DNA of 64,000 bases from an uncultured Alphaproteobacteria bacterium (GCA_938083135.1 CALLKY010000005.1:1-64000); one strand, 5' to 3'. Shown: positions 8,026 through 17,519, counted from the stretch's first letter. The notes: generated from the letters alone by a model not told the origin. Translations and numbers: made by a program.

Positions 8026-8838
8026 TCAAGCACCGTCTTTGGCCCAATGCGGCGGGCGTTTTTCTTTGAATGCGGCAATGCCTTCCGCTGCTGCATCACT
8101 TTGCAGGAGGCGGGAGATGGTTACCGCAGCGTCGTCCAGCACCGCTTCTGATGGGCCGCTGGTGAGGCTGCCGATCAGGCGTTTGGATTGGGCGACGGCT
8201 GCGGGCTCTGCATAGCGCAATTGCTTGAGGGCGCGGGCGATAGCGGCGTCCATGGCTGCTGTGTCGGCAACGCTCTCGTGGACAATGCCAATGCGCTGCG
8301 CCTCTTCCGTGCCAATGATGTCCGTCATAACGGCCAGCCTCCGTGCTTGGCCCTCGCCGATGCGCCGAACAACACTTGGCAGGATCTGGCTTGGAATAAA
8401 CCCGGCGCGCACTTCCGGCATGCCAAACTTCGAACCTTCAGCCGCAATCACGTAATCCGCCGAACACGCCATGCCAAGGCCGCCGCCAACGCAGCTGCCT
8501 TCCACGGCGGCGATCACCGCTTGCGGAAGGGTGTTCAGCCCCATCAGTGCTTCGCCCATGCGCCGATAAGCGCGGGCGACGGGATCAGGTCCATCCTCAT
8601 CAGGCGGCTCCCGCATATGGTTCAGGTCCCCACCAGCGCAGAAATGCCCACCCTTGCCGCGCAATACGACCGCGCGGAGGGTTTCGTCCGATGCTGCGGA
8701 TTGGAAGGCTGCTGTTAGGGATCGCATCATCTGGAAAGTGATGGCGTTCCGTCGTTCAGGGCGATTGAACAATACATGCAGCACGGCACCCTCTCGTTTC
8801 AGCTCAAGAGGCTCATCGGTGTGCGAATTTTCAGTCAT
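8026..8838 (-). CDS. Enoyl-CoA hydratase/isomerase family protein
   Basis: This 270-residue crotonase-fold protein has the two oxyanion-hole segments of the family: 'GHFCAGGDL' in the first half and 'GSCVGGGLGMA' in the second. The region 'FGMPEVRAGFIPSQ' sits where hydratases place a catalytic glutamate. The exact reaction (hydration, isomerisation or hydrolysis) cannot be told from the sequence. Its ATG overlaps the stop of the upstream MFS gene by four bases, so the two are translationally coupled and may import and degrade the same acid. Confidence 0.85.
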   Translation of the reverse strand: MTENSHTDEPLELKREGAVLHVLFNRPERRNAITFQMMRSLTAAFQSAASDETLRAVVLRGKGGHFCAGGDLNHMREPPDEDGPDPVARAYRRMGEALMGLNTLPQAVIAAVEGSCVGGGLGMACSADYVIAAEGSKFGMPEVRAGFIPSQILPSVVRRIGEGQARRLAVMTDIIGTEEAQRIGIVHESVADTAAMDAAIARALKQLRYAEPAAVAQSKRLIGSLTSGPSEAVLDDAAVTISRLLQSDAAAEGIAAFKEKRPPHWAKDGA

Positions 8839-10094
8839 GCCGCTGCCAGAACAAGGCCTTTTGGCGTGCGCGCGAACACCAGGCCCTTAATGAAGAGAAT
8901 GAGCGCGATATTGGCTACATTGAATGCCACGCCAACGCCGAACGCTGCCGGATAGCTCAACGTGATGTCATAAACCATGGCACCAACAAGCCCGCCGCCG
9001 CCCATGCCGATATAGCCGAAGAAATAGACGTAGCCCGTGCGCTTCGCCGCTTCGCGCGCCGGGAAGAGATCCCGAACTGCCATGCCATAGGCCGGTACAA
9101 TCCCGCCAAACACCAGCCCAAACATTGCGCCGATAATATAAAGCTGTTCTTGGCTGTCGAAGAATATGAACAGCGAAAGCATGGCGCATTGTAGGGATGA
9201 ACCGATAAGGATCGTATTCACCCCGCCAATCCTGTCCGAGACGACGCCGAACGCAAGGCGGCTAATCGCGGAGCAAATCAGCAGCAGGGACCCGATCTCT
9301 GCGCCGACGGCCGTGCCGTATCCTAGTGTGGAGCAATAGGCGACCATTTGTGCAATTGGCATCGACATGGCGACGCAGCAGCCGACAATCGCCAAGCCCA
9401 AAAGCAATGTGAGGACGTTCTTGTTGATCTCTGGCAGGCGCTGTTCGGAGGCTGGGGCCGTGCCACTGGCCGTCTGCGCGCGCATCCGGGCCAATTCCGG
9501 CGGCTCACCCCGATGGAACAGGCTGAGCGGAATGATGATGGCGGCGGCAAACAGGCCGTAGCCGATATAGACTGCCCGCCAGCCATGGGCCACGACCAAT
9601 GGCTCAAACACGACCTGCCATATGCCGCCGGACACCGTCTGCCCGCAGGACACGACCGCGATGGCAAGGCCCCGGTTCCGGTCAAACCACAGGCTGGCGT
9701 TGGCGATCAGCGGTGCGAACCCACAACCCATGCCGACCATGCCGATAAACAGGAAGGCGGGGGCCAGAAGCGTCGTCAGGGAGTCTGCCAGCGCTGCCAG
9801 AATACAGCCGACCAGAATGGCAGCGGCAGCTACATGCAGTGCCGCCCGCACGCCGACCTTGGTGACGTAATAGCCCATGACGATGCCACCAACCCCAGCG
9901 CCAAGGGTAGTCGCACTGTAGAGCGACGAGGCGGCAGATCGGGACCAGCCGAAATCAGCCTCCAGGAATGGCACGGAGATCACGGCTAAATAGCTAGCGC
10001 CCATCGAAAGCGCGAGCGTCGCCAGGGACGCGAGGGCGATCACCCAGCTATAGGGCGTTTCAATTGAGTGTTCGCGCGCAATCCGGCTGGCCAT
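8835..10094 (-). CDS. MFS transporter (OFA/monocarboxylate-like)
   Basis: This 419-residue protein has about twelve hydrophobic helices in two halves. The loop 'GYYVTKVGVRAAL' between helices 2 and 3 and 'GVVSDRIGGVNT' in the second half are the paired major facilitator signature loops. The general pattern, with 'DFGWSRSAASSLYSATTLGAG' after helix 1, resembles carriers of small organic acids. The gene is coupled by an ATGA overlap to the enoyl-CoA hydratase gene, which suggests uptake of an acid that is then handled as its CoA ester. Confidence 0.82.
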   Translation of the reverse strand: MASRIAREHSIETPYSWVIALASLATLALSMGASYLAVISVPFLEADFGWSRSAASSLYSATTLGAGVGGIVMGYYVTKVGVRAALHVAAAAILVGCILAALADSLTTLLAPAFLFIGMVGMGCGFAPLIANASLWFDRNRGLAIAVVSCGQTVSGGIWQVVFEPLVVAHGWRAVYIGYGLFAAAIIIPLSLFHRGEPPELARMRAQTASGTAPASEQRLPEINKNVLTLLLGLAIVGCCVAMSMPIAQMVAYCSTLGYGTAVGAEIGSLLLICSAISRLAFGVVSDRIGGVNTILIGSSLQCAMLSLFIFFDSQEQLYIIGAMFGLVFGGIVPAYGMAVRDLFPAREAAKRTGYVYFFGYIGMGGGGLVGAMVYDITLSYPAAFGVGVAFNVANIALILFIKGLVFARTPKGLVLAAA

Positions 10095-10112
10095 CTGCTG
10101 ATTGAACCTAGC

Positions 10113-10751
10113 CTAATGCCCGGATCTTAGCAGTTTGACGAACTCACCCAGGCCGATCTGACGGGTGCGCTTCAGGCGCTCCGCTGCGAGGATTGTGCGA
10201 ACCTGCTGCAAGCTCTTGTCCAGGTCGTCATTGACGATGACATAGTCATATTCTTGCCAATGGCTCATTTCGGAGGAGGCCTCGCTCATCCGACGGGCGA
10301 CGACTTCTTCTGTATCCTGGGCGCGGGCGCGAAGCCGGGCTTCAAGGGCGCGGGTTGAGGGCGGCAGAATGAAAACCCGGACCAGATCATCCCCGGCTTG
10401 CTCATAAATCTGCTGGGTGCCTTGCCAGTCGATATCAAACAGAACGTCGCGCCCGGCAGATAGGGCTTTCTCTACAGGCGCACGGGGGGTGCCATAATAA
10501 TAGTCGAACACCTTGGCATGCTCGAGCAATTCACCCCGGTTCACCCGCTCGCCGAAATCCTGATTGTCAGTGAAATAGTAGTCCTTGCCTTCCGTCTCGC
10601 CCGGTCGCTTGCGGCGGGTGGTGGCGGAGACTGACATGGTCAGATCGTCCTCAATCTCCAACAGGCGGCGGGAGATCGTGGTCTTGCCAGCGCCTGATGG
10701 TGAGGAGAGGACCAGCATCAGGCCGCGTCGTTTTAGATGTTCGTCTTGCAT
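10113..10751 (-). CDS. gmk: Guanylate kinase
   Basis: This enzyme phosphorylates GMP to GDP with ATP. The P-loop 'SSPSGAGKTT' is near the N-terminus, followed by the GMP-binding segment 'SVSATTRRKRPGE' and the core 'DVLFDIDWQGTQQI'. I favour the ATG at 10751 (212 residues); an in-frame TTG eight codons earlier (10775) is possible. It follows yicC in the order fabG-acpP-fabF-mltG-yicC-gmk, a common alphaproteobacterial arrangement. Confidence 0.95.
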   Translation of the reverse strand: MQDEHLKRRGLMLVLSSPSGAGKTTISRRLLEIEDDLTMSVSATTRRKRPGETEGKDYYFTDNQDFGERVNRGELLEHAKVFDYYYGTPRAPVEKALSAGRDVLFDIDWQGTQQIYEQAGDDLVRVFILPPSTRALEARLRARAQDTEEVVARRMSEASSEMSHWQEYDYVIVNDDLDKSLQQVRTILAAERLKRTRQIGLGEFVKLLRSGH

Positions 10752-10789
10752 CACGCCCGTTTCAATTCCGCTCAAAGTGCATTCAGACC

Positions 10790-11680
10790 CTATTCAATGT
10801 TTTGCGCCTGCTCTTTAAGCGCGTCAATCGCAGCCTTTAAGTCCATAGCGACACGGGTGAGCGCGATGTCTGCAGATTTGGCCGCAAGGGTGTTGGCTTC
10901 GCGGTTAAATTCCTGCGCTAGGAAGTCCAGTCGCCTGCCTGCGGCTTCGGGACTGGCCAAGAGATCGCGCGCTTGCGCCACATGCGCTTTAAGCCGCTCA
11001 AGCTCCTCTGCTACATCCGCTTTAACCGCGAGGGCGGCGGCTTCCTGAATGATGCGATCCTCAGGCACGGTCGCATTGTCCGCGATCAGCGCCGTCAGCG
11101 CCGCACGATAGCGTTCCGCCAGGGCGGGTGGCTGACGGTCCGCAAGCTCTGCCGCATCCATTGCCAGACTTTCGATGCGATCCAGAATATCGTGCAGCAC
11201 GGCGGTGAGGCGGGCCCCCTCTCCGCGCCGGGCATTATCCAGCGCGTCAAGCAAGGCTGGGATATCGGCAAGCGGTGCCGTGTTCGCACCATCGTCTGCC
11301 GCGCTACCTTCATCAGCCACGATGATGCCGCGCAATTGCAGAATACCATCGAGCGTGGCGGGGGCGATGGGGGCATCTGGCGGGATATCAATCTTGGCAA
11401 TGTCAGCCAGAAGTGTATTCAGGGCCGCGTGATCAACGCGGCCAGCGCTTGCCGCTATTGTGCGTTCGACATTCAGTGAAACCTGCAAGGAGCCGCGCTT
11501 GAAACGTTCACCAGCGGCTTTGCGGACGATCTGTTCGGCACCTTCGACAAAGTTCGGTGCCCGCACCCGCACATCCAAACCTTTGCCGTTGACGCAGCGC
11601 ACTTCCCATACCCATGCAAGCGCATCTGTGCTGCCTTCGATTCTGGCAAAGCCGGTCATGCTGGCTGGGGTTGTTGTCAT
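10790..11680 (-). CDS. yicC: YicC/YloC family endoribonuclease
   Basis: The protein starts with the family signature 'MTGFAR' after a few residues, and has the C-terminal 'RRLDFLAQEFNREANTLAAKS' block that is the most conserved part of YicC. E. coli YicC is reported to be an endoribonuclease affecting small RNA turnover. I place the start at 11680 (296 residues), where the ATG overlaps the mltG stop as ATGA and GAGAGGA stands about ten bases upstream; a start at 11710 would add ten unconserved residues. Confidence 0.9.
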   Translation of the reverse strand: MTTTPASMTGFARIEGSTDALAWVWEVRCVNGKGLDVRVRAPNFVEGAEQIVRKAAGERFKRGSLQVSLNVERTIAASAGRVDHAALNTLLADIAKIDIPPDAPIAPATLDGILQLRGIIVADEGSAADDGANTAPLADIPALLDALDNARRGEGARLTAVLHDILDRIESLAMDAAELADRQPPALAERYRAALTALIADNATVPEDRIIQEAAALAVKADVAEELERLKAHVAQARDLLASPEAAGRRLDFLAQEFNREANTLAAKSADIALTRVAMDLKAAIDALKEQAQNIE

Positions 11681-12651
11681 TTTCGGCGCTTCCTCTCGAT
11701 GATGCGCCACTTCTGCACGTTCCGATTATGCTGGCGGAGTGTTTTGGCAAAGGCATGGCCGCCGGTGCCGTCAGCGACAAAATAAAGCGCATCGGTCGTA
11801 GCCGGGTTTGCTGCAGCCATCAGTGCGGCCTTGCCGGGATTGGCGATAGGACCCGGCGGTAATCCAGCGGACTGATAGGTGTTGTAAGGGTCTTTAAGCG
11901 CTAACTCACTCCGGCGGAGGCCGCGACCCAGCGGGCCAGCACCGCGGGTGACAGCGTAGATCGTCGTTGGGTCCGATTGCAGCAACATGCCCTTGCGCAG
12001 CCGGTTAACGAACACACCGGATACCAATGCCCGCTCGCCACCGACACCAGTTTCTTTCTCGATGATGGATGCGAGGGTGACTAAGTCTGCGGCGGTCTTC
12101 ACAGGATGGTCTGCCGGTTTGGTCGCCATCGCTGCCTGCACTGCTGCGGCCATGGCCCTGCGCATCCGGGCGATGACATCTGCGCGGCTGTCATTCCAGG
12201 AATAATGGTAAGTTTCCGGCAGCAATGCGCCTTCGGGAATGCCCGATGGCAGATCGCCGGTCAGGCCCTCTGCCGCTTGCACAATCGCCAAGGCTTCGAC
12301 CGTCAAAGCGCCTTCCGGCACGGTGAAGCGACGGACAATGGTTGGGCCTTCGGTTAGAAGTGTCAGGAGGGCGCGGGGGCTGGCTTTAGCGGGTGCCGCA
12401 AACTCGCCCGCACGGATTTTCCCGCTCTTCTTTTCGATTTTGGCCAGCAGACGGAAGACCAGTGGGTCCTCAATCAGACCTTGCCGTTCAAGCTGCTGGG
12501 CGACAGCAGATGTGCCCGATCCACGCTCGATATAGATACGCTGTTCTGCGGTATGCGGCCCAGGTGCGTCGAAGGATTCGAGCGTGCGCCACGCCAAGAA
12601 CGCGCAAAGCCCCAGCGCGATGAGCGCCAGGGCGAGAAATGCACGTAACAT
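11677..12651 (-). CDS. mltG: Endolytic murein transglycosylase MltG
   Basis: This 324-residue protein has one N-terminal membrane helix (about residues 3-22) and a periplasmic YceG domain. 'LASIIEKETGV' contains the catalytic glutamate of the family, and 'GVFVNRLRKGMLLQSDPTTIYAV' plus 'YNTYQSAGLPPGPIANPG' are the other strongly conserved blocks. It cleaves nascent glycan strands and is thought to set their length. It sits between fabF (nine bases upstream) and yicC (ATGA overlap). Confidence 0.94.
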   Translation of the reverse strand: MLRAFLALALIALGLCAFLAWRTLESFDAPGPHTAEQRIYIERGSGTSAVAQQLERQGLIEDPLVFRLLAKIEKKSGKIRAGEFAAPAKASPRALLTLLTEGPTIVRRFTVPEGALTVEALAIVQAAEGLTGDLPSGIPEGALLPETYHYSWNDSRADVIARMRRAMAAAVQAAMATKPADHPVKTAADLVTLASIIEKETGVGGERALVSGVFVNRLRKGMLLQSDPTTIYAVTRGAGPLGRGLRRSELALKDPYNTYQSAGLPPGPIANPGKAALMAAANPATTDALYFVADGTGGHAFAKTLRQHNRNVQKWRIIERKRRK

Positions 12652-12660
12652 CTTGAAGGA

Positions 12661-13917
12661 TCAGACTGCGCGGAACAGCAGCGACGCGTTGGTGCCGCCG
12701 AAACCGAAGGAGTTCGAAAGCGCGTGCTTAATCGGGCGCTCTCTCGCTTCCAACGGCGCCAAATCGATATCGCAGCCTTCAGATGGATCTTCCAGGTTTA
12801 GCGTGGGCGGTGCCACGCCATCCCGCATCGCCAGGATTGAGAAGATCGCTTCAACTGCACCCGCAGCACCAAGCAGATGGCCGATGGCGGATTTGGTCGA
12901 GGACATCGTGAGATTATAAGCATCCTGGCCAAACAACCGCTTCACAGCGCCGAGCTCAATCTCATCACCGAGCGGCGTTGAGGTGCCGTGGGCGTTGATA
13001 TAGTCGATATCGCCGGTGGAGACGCCGCCGCGTTTCAGGCAAGCCTGCATCGCGCGATAGCCGCCATTGCCGTCAGCGGCAGGGGCGGTGATGTGGTGGG
13101 CGTCGCCGCTCAAGCCATAGCCAATCAGTTCGCCATAGATTTTGGCACCCCGGGCTTTGGCGTGTTCGTATTCTTCAAGGACGACGACACCAGCGCCTTC
13201 GCCCATGACAAAGCCGTCGCGGCCTTTATCCCAAGGGCGGGAGCCTTTGGTCGGCTCGTCATTATAGCCAGTTGAAAGCGCGCGGGCTGCTGCGAATCCA
13301 GCGATGCCGAGCCGGCAGATCGCCGCTTCTGCGCCGCCTGCAATCATCACATCCGCGTCGTCATACTGGATCAACCGGGCCGCGTCGCCAATTGCATGGG
13401 CACCCGTGGCGCATGCAGTGACGGCGGAATGGTTTGGCCCCCGGAACCCATGGCGGATCGAAATCTGCCCAGACGCCAGGTTGATCAAGCTTGCCGGAAT
13501 AAAGAACGGCGAAACCCGGCGCGGGCCGCGCTCATGCAGAGTTACGGACGTGTCGTAGATAGTCGACAGACCGCCAATGCCGGAGCCGACCATAACGCCG
13601 GTGCGGTCGCCTGCTTCTTCTGTGTCAGCCTTCCAGCCGGAATCCGCAACGGCCATTTCCGCTGCCGCGATCCCGTACACGATGAACGGATCGCTCTTGC
13701 GACGGTCCTTCGCGGCCATGACGGCATCTGGATTGAAGTCACCTTCAGCCTCGCCATGGGGGACGTGCGCCGCAATGCGGCACGGCAAATCGTCGGTTTC
13801 GAAGCCTTGCATGGGACCAAGCCCAGACTGGCCTTCGAGCATCCGCTTCCACGGAACTTCGATCCCGCTGCCAAGCGGCGTGACCAAGCCGATGCCGGTT
13901 ACGACGACGCGACGCAT
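12661..13917 (-). CDS. fabF: Beta-ketoacyl-ACP synthase II
   Basis: This 418-residue condensing enzyme elongates acyl-ACP with malonyl-ACP. The active-site Cys169 is in 'VTACATGAH', and the two histidines are His310 ('NAHGTSTPLGD') and His347 ('IGHLLGAAG'). The C-terminal 'SNSFGFGGTNASL' is intact. It lies downstream of fabG and acpP and upstream of mltG on the same strand, the usual cluster. fabD and fabH are not in the window. Confidence 0.96.
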   Translation of the reverse strand: MRRVVVTGIGLVTPLGSGIEVPWKRMLEGQSGLGPMQGFETDDLPCRIAAHVPHGEAEGDFNPDAVMAAKDRRKSDPFIVYGIAAAEMAVADSGWKADTEEAGDRTGVMVGSGIGGLSTIYDTSVTLHERGPRRVSPFFIPASLINLASGQISIRHGFRGPNHSAVTACATGAHAIGDAARLIQYDDADVMIAGGAEAAICRLGIAGFAAARALSTGYNDEPTKGSRPWDKGRDGFVMGEGAGVVVLEEYEHAKARGAKIYGELIGYGLSGDAHHITAPAADGNGGYRAMQACLKRGGVSTGDIDYINAHGTSTPLGDEIELGAVKRLFGQDAYNLTMSSTKSAIGHLLGAAGAVEAIFSILAMRDGVAPPTLNLEDPSEGCDIDLAPLEARERPIKHALSNSFGFGGTNASLLFRAV

Positions 13918-13983
13918 GGGACGCCTCCGATTTTGAAAGTCTGCAGGTGCGGCAGGCGCACCGCGCGCCTAGCCAGCCGATCC

Positions 13984-14000
13984 TAACCCAGAATGGGTTA
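13984..14000 (-). promoter_or_regulatory. Small hairpin over the acpP stop codon
   Basis: TAACCCA and TGGGTTA form a seven-base-pair stem with a three-base loop. Its first three minus-strand bases are the TAA stop codon of acpP. There is no U-run after it, so it is unlikely to be a simple terminator. It may protect the abundant acpP message or mark a processing site before fabF. Confidence 0.4.
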
Positions 14001-14234
14001 GTCGGCGTTTTCGCTGATGAAGTCGATCGCGTTTTTCACGGTCACGATTTTTTCGGCGGCGTCGTCAGGGATTTCGCAGCCAAATTCTTCTTCGAAAGCC
14101 ATAACCAGCTCAACGGTGTCGAGGCTGTCTGCGCCCAGATCGTCAATGAAGGAGGAGTTTTCGTTGACTTTGCTTTCCTCGACGCCGAGGTGCTCAACAA
14201 CGATTTTCTTAACGCGCTCGGCGATGTCGCTCAT
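13998..14234 (-). CDS. acpP: Acyl carrier protein
   Basis: This 78-residue acidic protein carries the growing acyl chain on a 4'-phosphopantetheine. The attachment site is the serine of '[20 protein letters not shown]', the canonical ACP motif. The start at 14234 is chosen because AGGGAA stands about nine bases upstream and the product begins '[10 protein letters not shown]', as in other ACPs; an in-frame start at 14279 adds 15 basic residues that do not belong to the family. The 188-base spacer from fabG suggests a promoter of its own. Confidence 0.96.
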   Translation of the reverse strand: MSDIAERVKKIVVEHLGVEESKVNENSSFIDDLGADSLDTVELVMAFEEEFGCEIPDDAAEKIVTVKNAIDFISENAD

Positions 14235-14422
14235 TCGAATAGTTCCCTGCGATCTAAGTCTTCTGTTTAAAGCAGTCATGCGTCTGCCGTAAGGCGAAAC
14301 GGCGCATGATTGCGCGGGTAGTTAACACACAATAACGGGCCTTGCTACAGGCCCAAGCCAAAGATTTAGGCAGTATTGGCAGCGAATGCCAACCCTTATT
14401 TTGTGCAGATTCGATATTCAGC

Positions 14423-15160
14423 TCAAAGCATCGCCATGCCGCCGTTCACATGCAGCGTCTGGCCTGTGACATATCCAGCCTCATTCGACGCCAAATAGGC
14501 GACAGCGGCTGCGATATCATCAGGCGCGCCCATGCGGCCAGCGGGGATGCGTTCGTTGATGCCGTCTTTTTGTTTGTCGTTCAGAACGTCGGTCATTGGG
14601 GTGTCGATAAAGCCGGGTGCCACACAATTCACCGTGATGCCGCGCGCCGCGACTTCCGCCGCCATGCTGCGCGTCATACCGGCAAGGCCAGCTTTCGCTG
14701 CAGCGTAGTTCGCCTGGCCCGGATTGCCGGAATGGCCAACGACGGAGGTGATGTTGACGATCCGCCCCCAGCGCCGCTTCATCATCCCACGCAGGGCCGC
14801 GCGGGAGAGCTTGAATGCAGCAGTCAGGTCCACGGCAAGGACAGTGTCCCAGTCCTCATCCTTCATGCGCATGGCGAGCCCGTCGCGGGTAACACCTGCA
14901 TTGTTGATAACGATATCGCATTGACCGAGCGCGGCCTCGACCTGGCCAATCAGACCTGCCACAGCTTCGCCATCGCCCAAATTGCATGGGGTGACGGCCG
15001 TGCGATCGCCAAGCTCAGCGGCCAGGGCTTCCAAGGGTTCGATGCGCGTGCCCGAGAGCGCTACGCTGGCACCCATGCCGTGCAGTTGACGGGCAATAGC
15101 AGCACCAATGCCGCCGGATGCGCCGGTCACCAGCGCAGATTTACCAGAAAGGTCACTCAT
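14423..15160 (-). CDS. fabG: 3-oxoacyl-ACP reductase
   Basis: This 245-residue short-chain dehydrogenase reduces 3-oxoacyl-ACP with NADPH. It has the cofactor loop 'TGASGGIGAA', 'NNAGVTRD', the catalytic serine in 'NITSVVGHSG', the YxxxK motif 'YAAAK', and the C-terminal 'GYVTGQTLHVNGGM' typical of true FabG. Position directly upstream of acpP and fabF supports the fatty-acid role. The spacer to acpP (14235-14422) holds small hairpins but no clear terminator. Confidence 0.95.
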   Translation of the reverse strand: MSDLSGKSALVTGASGGIGAAIARQLHGMGASVALSGTRIEPLEALAAELGDRTAVTPCNLGDGEAVAGLIGQVEAALGQCDIVINNAGVTRDGLAMRMKDEDWDTVLAVDLTAAFKLSRAALRGMMKRRWGRIVNITSVVGHSGNPGQANYAAAKAGLAGMTRSMAAEVAARGITVNCVAPGFIDTPMTDVLNDKQKDGINERIPAGRMGAPDDIAAAVAYLASNEAGYVTGQTLHVNGGMAML

Positions 15161-15207
15161 GGTGATTGTTCAGCCGCCTTGGAGCTTGGACATCAGAATA
15201 GATCGCG

Positions 15208-15248
15208 CCCCGATAGCGCCACGGGTAATGCCGCCTGCGCTATCGGGG
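15208..15248 (-). terminator. Strong inverted repeat between the molybdenum hydroxylase gene and fabG
   Basis: CCCCGATAGCGC (15208-15219) and GCGCTATCGGGG (15237-15248) form a perfect 12-base-pair stem with a 17-base loop. It lies just past the stop of the upstream molybdenum hydroxylase gene, on the route into fabG. The bases after it are only moderately U-rich, so termination is likely but not certain. Confidence 0.6.
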
Positions 15249-15260
15249 GTAGCCGTTAAG

Positions 15261-17519
15261 TCAGCCTCTGGCGTCGTCCAGCGCTTTCAGCACGCGTGGC
15301 GGCGACATTGGCAGTTCAGTCATGCGCAAGCCCGTTGCGTGATAGACGGCGTTCGTGATCGCTGCGAGCGGCGGTACGATCGTAACTTCGCCAGCGCCCT
15401 TAACACCATATGGATGCTTATCGTTCGGCACCTCAATGATGATCGGGGTGATCTCTGGCAGATCACTGGCGACTGGAATCCGGTAGTCGAGGAACCCAGC
15501 GTTATCAACGTCGCCGTCTTTGGCATAGATGTATTCTTCGTTGAGCGCCCAGCCAATGCCTTGCACAACGCCGCCCTGGATCTGCCCTTCGACATAGTCG
15601 GGATGGATCGCACGGCCCACATCCTGGGATGCAGTGAAGCGCAGCACTTTGACGTGGCCGGTTTCCTTATCAACCTCAACATCGACCATGTGCGCTGCGA
15701 ATGCGCCCTGATGCCCGGTTGCGTTCAGGGAGACTGATGCAGCGATAGGCGCGCCGCCCATGCCCGCAATGTCGGCCAATGTCAGTGGCTCAAATTCACC
15801 AGCGTTGGCACCAGCGGGGCTGGCTTGGCCGTCTGCCCAGTCAACCGCCTCAATATCGATGCCCCATTTTTCAGCAGCACGACCACGCAGGTTCACGATG
15901 ACTTCTGACGTTGCTTGCTCAACCGCCATACCAGCAGCGAAGGTAACGCGGCTGCCGCCGGTTACGGCGCTGATGCCGACAGAGTTTGTGTCGCCGATCT
16001 GTGCGCGAACCTTGCGATAGTCGACGCCCAGCAATTCAGCCGCGATGTTGACCATGGACGCGCGGCTACCGCCGACATCCGGGTGGCCCGTGATGACGAG
16101 CGCAGTGCCGTCTTCATTGATGTGCAATTGGGCGCTCGATTCGCCACCCGCATTGCCCCAATACCCAACAGCCACGCCGCGACCCTGGTTCGGACCAAGC
16201 TTGATCTGTGCGTTGGGGTGATTCTCAAGCGCTTCGATGCACTCCAGCATGCCATGGGTGCCAAGCTTAGCGCCGTAGAACGTTGGCTCATCCGCACCGA
16301 TCATGTTGACCTTGCGCAGCTGCAGCGGGTCCATGCCGATTTTCTCAGCGGCTTCATCCAACAGGCATTCCAGCGGATAGTTGCCGGCAGGTGCGCCCGG
16401 AGCACGGTACGCATTGACCTTCTGGCGGTTTGAGACGACGTCAAACCCGCGAACAATCGCGTTGTCGATCTTGTAGCTGGCGAACGGGAAATACACCGCG
16501 CGACCAACGGGGGAGCCCGGGAAGGGGCCAGCCTGATAGTAATAGTCAGCGGTGACGGCAGTGATCTTGCCGTCTTTGGAGACGCCGATCTTGACGTGGC
16601 TAACGGACCCGGACGTTGGGCCGGTTCCGACGAACACTTCTTCGCGGCTCATTTGCATTTTAACGGGGCGGCCGCACTTTTTGGAAAGCACCATCGCCAG
16701 TGGCTCGAGGTACACAACCGTTTTACCGCCGAACCCGCCGCCGATTTCAGCTGGGATCGCTTTAATATCGCCAACCGGCAGGCCGGCCATCTCAGCCGTC
16801 ATAAAGCGGACCATGAACTGGCCCTGGCTGCTGGACCAAATGGTGGACTGGCTGTCCTTGCCGTAATGCACGACGCAAGCGTGGGGCTCGATATAGGCCT
16901 GGTGGACGGCAGCGGTCTTAAAGCTGCGCTCTACGATAACGTCCGCAGCCGCAAACCCGGCCTCAACGTCGCCAGACTGTTCAGTCAGGACGGAGGCGAT
17001 GTTTGATGCTTTTGTGGGCGCAGGCTCAACGCCTTTCGTCTGGATCCAGTCATGCAGGACGGGAGCGTCTTCCTTGATCGCGTCTTCGATTTCCACCACA
17101 TGCGGCAGCACTTCGTAGTCGACCTCAATCAACGCCAGTGCTTCTGCGGCGATGGATTGCGTGGTTGCCGCGATGGCAGCGACGGGATGGCCGACATACA
17201 GTGCCTTGCCATGTGCCATGGTGTTGCGGCAGATCCAGCGCAGATCCTGCGGGCCCATCGGGCGCGGAATGTCCAGGGGCAGAAGCGGCAGGTCGTCCGC
17301 GGTCATCACAGCCAGAACGCCGTTCAGGGCTTCAGCCTTCGCAGTGTTGATGGACTTAATCTTGGCGTGGGCGTGCGGGCTGCGCAGCACTTTGCCCCAG
17401 ACCATGCCCGGCATATCGCCATCGGCACCGTACCGGGCCATGCCGGTGACTTTTTCTACACCATCGGGACGGACCGTGTTCGTACCGATCCATTTGAAAT
17501 CTGTGACTGTTCCGTCCAT
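15261..17519 (-). CDS. Xanthine dehydrogenase/aldehyde oxidase family, molybdopterin-binding large subunit
   Basis: This roughly 752-residue protein matches the molybdenum-cofactor subunit of the xanthine oxidase family. The N-terminal hammerhead domain ('ARYGADGDMPGMVWGKVLRSPHAHAKI') is followed by Moco-binding blocks such as 'GGGFGGKT' and 'AYRAPGAPAGNYPLE', and near the end 'GVKGAGEVTIVPPLAAITNA' carries the active-site glutamate. I use the ATG at 17519, with AAAGGA just upstream; an earlier in-frame start at 17627 has no family support. The [2Fe-2S] and FAD subunits that normally accompany it are absent from the neighbourhood. Hydroxylation of an aromatic or aldehyde substrate is a family inference. 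Confidence 0.88.
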   Translation of the reverse strand: MDGTVTDFKWIGTNTVRPDGVEKVTGMARYGADGDMPGMVWGKVLRSPHAHAKIKSINTAKAEALNGVLAVMTADDLPLLPLDIPRPMGPQDLRWICRNTMAHGKALYVGHPVAAIAATTQSIAAEALALIEVDYEVLPHVVEIEDAIKEDAPVLHDWIQTKGVEPAPTKASNIASVLTEQSGDVEAGFAAADVIVERSFKTAAVHQAYIEPHACVVHYGKDSQSTIWSSSQGQFMVRFMTAEMAGLPVGDIKAIPAEIGGGFGGKTVVYLEPLAMVLSKKCGRPVKMQMSREEVFVGTGPTSGSVSHVKIGVSKDGKITAVTADYYYQAGPFPGSPVGRAVYFPFASYKIDNAIVRGFDVVSNRQKVNAYRAPGAPAGNYPLECLLDEAAEKIGMDPLQLRKVNMIGADEPTFYGAKLGTHGMLECIEALENHPNAQIKLGPNQGRGVAVGYWGNAGGESSAQLHINEDGTALVITGHPDVGGSRASMVNIAAELLGVDYRKVRAQIGDTNSVGISAVTGGSRVTFAAGMAVEQATSEVIVNLRGRAAEKWGIDIEAVDWADGQASPAGANAGEFEPLTLADIAGMGGAPIAASVSLNATGHQGAFAAHMVDVEVDKETGHVKVLRFTASQDVGRAIHPDYVEGQIQGGVVQGIGWALNEEYIYAKDGDVDNAGFLDYRIPVASDLPEITPIIIEVPNDKHPYGVKGAGEVTIVPPLAAITNAVYHATGLRMTELPMSPPRVLKALDDARG

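Noticed and set aside
14423-15160. fabG as the SDR partner of the LuxE/LuxC pair
   Set aside because: It is inside the fatty-acid synthesis cluster, 46 kb away, with canonical FabG features.
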